The position numbers and the translations under genes are program-made. The notes beneath the pieces were generated by a model, which worked only from the letters and a program-made list of their open reading frames with translations, was not told the origin of the DNA and ran no database searches. Below, one piece after another: positions 61,451 to 64,000 of a DNA stretch of 64,000 bases; the first letter of the stretch is position 1; every line of letters starts with the position of its first letter. Source of the stretch: Sapria himalayana (lineage: Eukaryota; Streptophyta; Magnoliopsida; Malpighiales; Rafflesiaceae); contig JAREIK010002991.1 of the NCBI GenBank assembly GCA_029783825.1, positions 1,635,397 to 1,699,396 on the forward strand, given 5' to 3'.

Positions 61451-62666
61451 GATCCATATTTAACTAGTTTCGAAATACATTCAGATAACCAATTATCTTT
61501 AGTATATGATATCTTACTAGGGTATTTTTGGCTATAATAATATTTTTTAGATCTCTCGTGGATTTTTTTAGTAGAATGAGTCTAATTCTCAAATATTTCT
61601 TTGAAATTATACATCATATTATATATAGTAGTCACAGACTAATGCTGATTTTAGAATATAGTTTACATATAGCTAAAATATAACACATTGATATCTTATC
61701 GGCCTTGACCTATTTCTCAAAAGGGTTGACTTCCTCATCATCTTCTCTTGCATGAAGTTTATTCGAGCGTAGATCTATGATTACAATTTAGTTTCCTCCA
61801 CCAATTCTTGAATGAATTCATTATCAGTTAGATACTCCACGAATAATATATCTCAATGTAAGGATGTCTGCTATTCATTATTTGTTCAAAGATAGTCATG
61901 CCTATTAATCTTACTGTCTAGGCAACAGACTATACCAAACAAGATTAAATTGATGACTTATCTTTGATCCTACAAATAACAATAGTGAGTCAGATTGAGA
62001 GGATGCTATTGTTCATAGCTAAATATAAACATTTACCTAATTCTAAATCAATTGAACATTAAATGAATCCTTCAGATGGAGAAGTGATCTATATAAAAAA
62101 TCTATAAAATTTCCTTGCAATGGTTTGTGTTAAGTATAACCTACAAGTTAGTTAGCCCGATAGGAGGAAGACACAAAGATCAACAAGCTAATCAATTTGC
62201 ACAATCTTCAAAGTTGTGATGGATACCATGAGATTCATTCTTGTTGAACTCCCTCTCTCACTTAGATATTTAAAAGTGAGAGTTTTGATGTTCTCCTTTT
62301 TAAAATAAAATAGAAATTTATATTGGTAAATACTATGATTTTGTGAAACATGTTTGTACGAATATTACGTAAAAGTGATTATTTTTGGCACACAACTTTC
62401 TCTCAAGTTTGTATATACTTATATCCATTGATCATATCAATCCATCACATCCACGATGATATGTCATATTATATACATTCATAAGACGTGCCACAACATA
62501 TACATTCACATATTCATGTGATGCCTAAGTCATCACATACATGTATATGTATCTAGACGTATAAGAAAAAACTAAAAAAAAAATTGGTAATAGGTATCGA
62601 TTAACATAGGTTAGAATGCCTATGCATATTAAAACTCAATAGTTCCATACGCAACATGTCAAACTC

Positions 62667-62680
62667 CATTCGATATCATT
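62667..62680 (-). other. Copia primer-binding-site remnant
   Basis: The plus strand 'ttcgatatcatt' just before 'tgttggagc' resembles the reverse complement of the initiator-tRNA-Met site TGGTATCAGAGC next to the LTR end. Several bases are changed. Confidence 0.45.
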
Positions 62681-63925
62681 TGTTGGAGCTTAAGGATTCG
62701 GATGCATCACGTATGGAAAAATCACTATCAATTTAAATTTATGATCATATACAAAGATGAGGAGAGTTAGCTTAAAAACATATCTTAAATGGAGCATATG
62801 TCGAAGGCAGGGACATTTCCCGTATAACTTTTCATTGGCTTTGTGAGGAAGAAGACGATGTTACAGTGGAGTAGCATCGTCCGCGCCATTATTATATAAT
62901 AAAAATTAAAAAAAAAATTAACATGTCTCTTCAGCTCTTAAATATTATTTAAGAACATGACACATATTTTATATTTATATATATATTGAAAATTAATTTT
63001 AATATAAATCAATTAATTTGATTTAAGAATAAAATTAAACAGTTCAATTATAATCAAATTAAATATTTTGATTATATATATATATATATATACTCTAAAT
63101 AAATAAATAAATTCTTAATAATATTTCTTTTAGCACTAGATAAAGCTATGAAAGGGATCCTAGTATAAATAAGACATCGAGCATTTAATATAAATTATAT
63201 TGCATCATAATCTATATTAATTATAATTCATACTAATATATAATTATAATATATGTTATTTAATACTTATTAAACTCCTCGTGCTAAAATTATATAGATA
63301 CCTATTGATTAAATTAAATTATTAATAATCTAATTCAATCAGTTTTTAATTTTTTTTTAAGACTTTCAACTTTACTTATTTGAATTGTGAGATCAAAATC
63401 CACCCATAGAGTTTGACAAAATCAAAATTTATAATTTTTCTCAAGGTGGTATCAACATTTATTCTTATATGATATGGATTTCATCATTAATTAATATTTA
63501 CCATACACTAGATAAAATTATCAAATTTATAGATATTTTCCTTTACGAAAATAAAATCACTATTAACAAGTTCATGTGAATCTTAATTACTTTTAGAATA
63601 AAAGTAGCCATATTTATAATAATAATAATAATAATAATATATTTTATTTTACATGACAGCATAAAATAATCATACTGTGATAGTTTTGTTTAATACAGAC
63701 AAGTATACTAGCGCTACAAATTAGAATTTTATCATTTTCCTTAGTCAAGATGATTCGATCTTCCATACATAATCCAAACTCAACGAACTACTTATGTACT
63801 ATGCAGAATAAATGACATATATTTTCACAAATTTAGCTTTTTACAAATTATTTCATTAAAACAAGAAAATAATTCAAATAAAAAAAAAGTCAAAAAAAAA
63901 AATTTAGGATAAAATAGTTCTAACA
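62681..63925 (-). repeat. Copia 5' LTR (right copy)
   Basis: Inner border at TGTTGGAG next to the primer-site remnant. Homology with the left LTR is clear from about 62950 to 63925 ('aggataaaatagttc' against 'agcataaaacggctc'). Beyond that the sequence becomes a TA run and no longer matches, so the outer end is lost, interrupted or outside the window. Confidence 0.65.
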
Positions 63926-64000
63926 TATGTATATATATATATTGTATATTTTTCCAAAAACACATATTGTATGGTATAGCATATTAAAATTGTTGTGTTT

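Larger units (their letters stand above)
57600..64000 (-). mobile_element. Decayed Ty1/Copia LTR retrotransposon
   Basis: On the minus strand the order is 5' LTR (right), primer-binding remnant, gag/integrase/reverse transcriptase/RNase H remnants, polypurine tract, 3' LTR (left). The two LTRs align by eye over about 1 kb with heavy divergence (for example 'taaataagatatcaagctct' against 'taaataagacatcgagcatt'). No frame is open for long, so the element is old and dead. It may run past the window end. Confidence 0.82.

Overview
This window is nuclear DNA from a flowering plant. It has GT-AG introns, plant-type gene families, two plant L1-type LINEs, a Copia LTR element, hAT- and Mutator-like non-autonomous elements, and long AT-rich gene-poor stretches. 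The GC-richer coding exons would suit a monocot, but I cannot name the species. I see no bacterial operon, CRISPR array, tRNA or rRNA. I also see no novel multi-gene system; the unexplained structure lies in the repeats.

Three host genes can be reconstructed. (1) A minus-strand aromatic-L-amino-acid decarboxylase of the tryptophan-decarboxylase type (1211-2821, two exons, 502 aa), which would make tryptamine-type amines in the cytosol. (2) A plus-strand equilibrative nucleoside transporter (nine coding exons between 39017 and 52930, 434 aa). Its promoter and 5' UTR exon probably lie near 35.06-35.46 kb, giving a gene of about 18 kb whose introns are full of transposons. (3) A minus-strand SPARK-type, probably GPI-anchored protein (53691-55309, two exons, 323 aa), convergent with the transporter. 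These genes do not form an obvious pathway.

Layout: 0-3 kb holds a MITE-like element and the decarboxylase. From 3.4 to 6.5 kb are a 105-bp tandem repeat and AT-rich DNA. From 6.5 to 20.1 kb, continuing at 27.16-27.8 kb, is a quasi-tandem array of an old, unnamed large repeat: a pair of similar modules about 285 bp apart, followed in most units by a long 'catgac'-rich tract. A degraded minus-strand LINE (20125 to about 27158) sits inside it. A complete plus-strand LINE (28177-34252) with a perfect 16-bp target duplication but broken ORFs follows, then a 0.7-kb inverted-repeat element (34269-34977). The transporter gene (35-53 kb) carries most copies of a GC-rich hAT-like family (terminal motif near TAGAGGTGTCAA, 8-bp target duplications) and a Mutator-like element with a 9-bp duplication. 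From 55.5 kb to the end are another hAT copy, a CT-rich minisatellite, AT-rich DNA and a decayed minus-strand Copia element with both LTRs recognisable.
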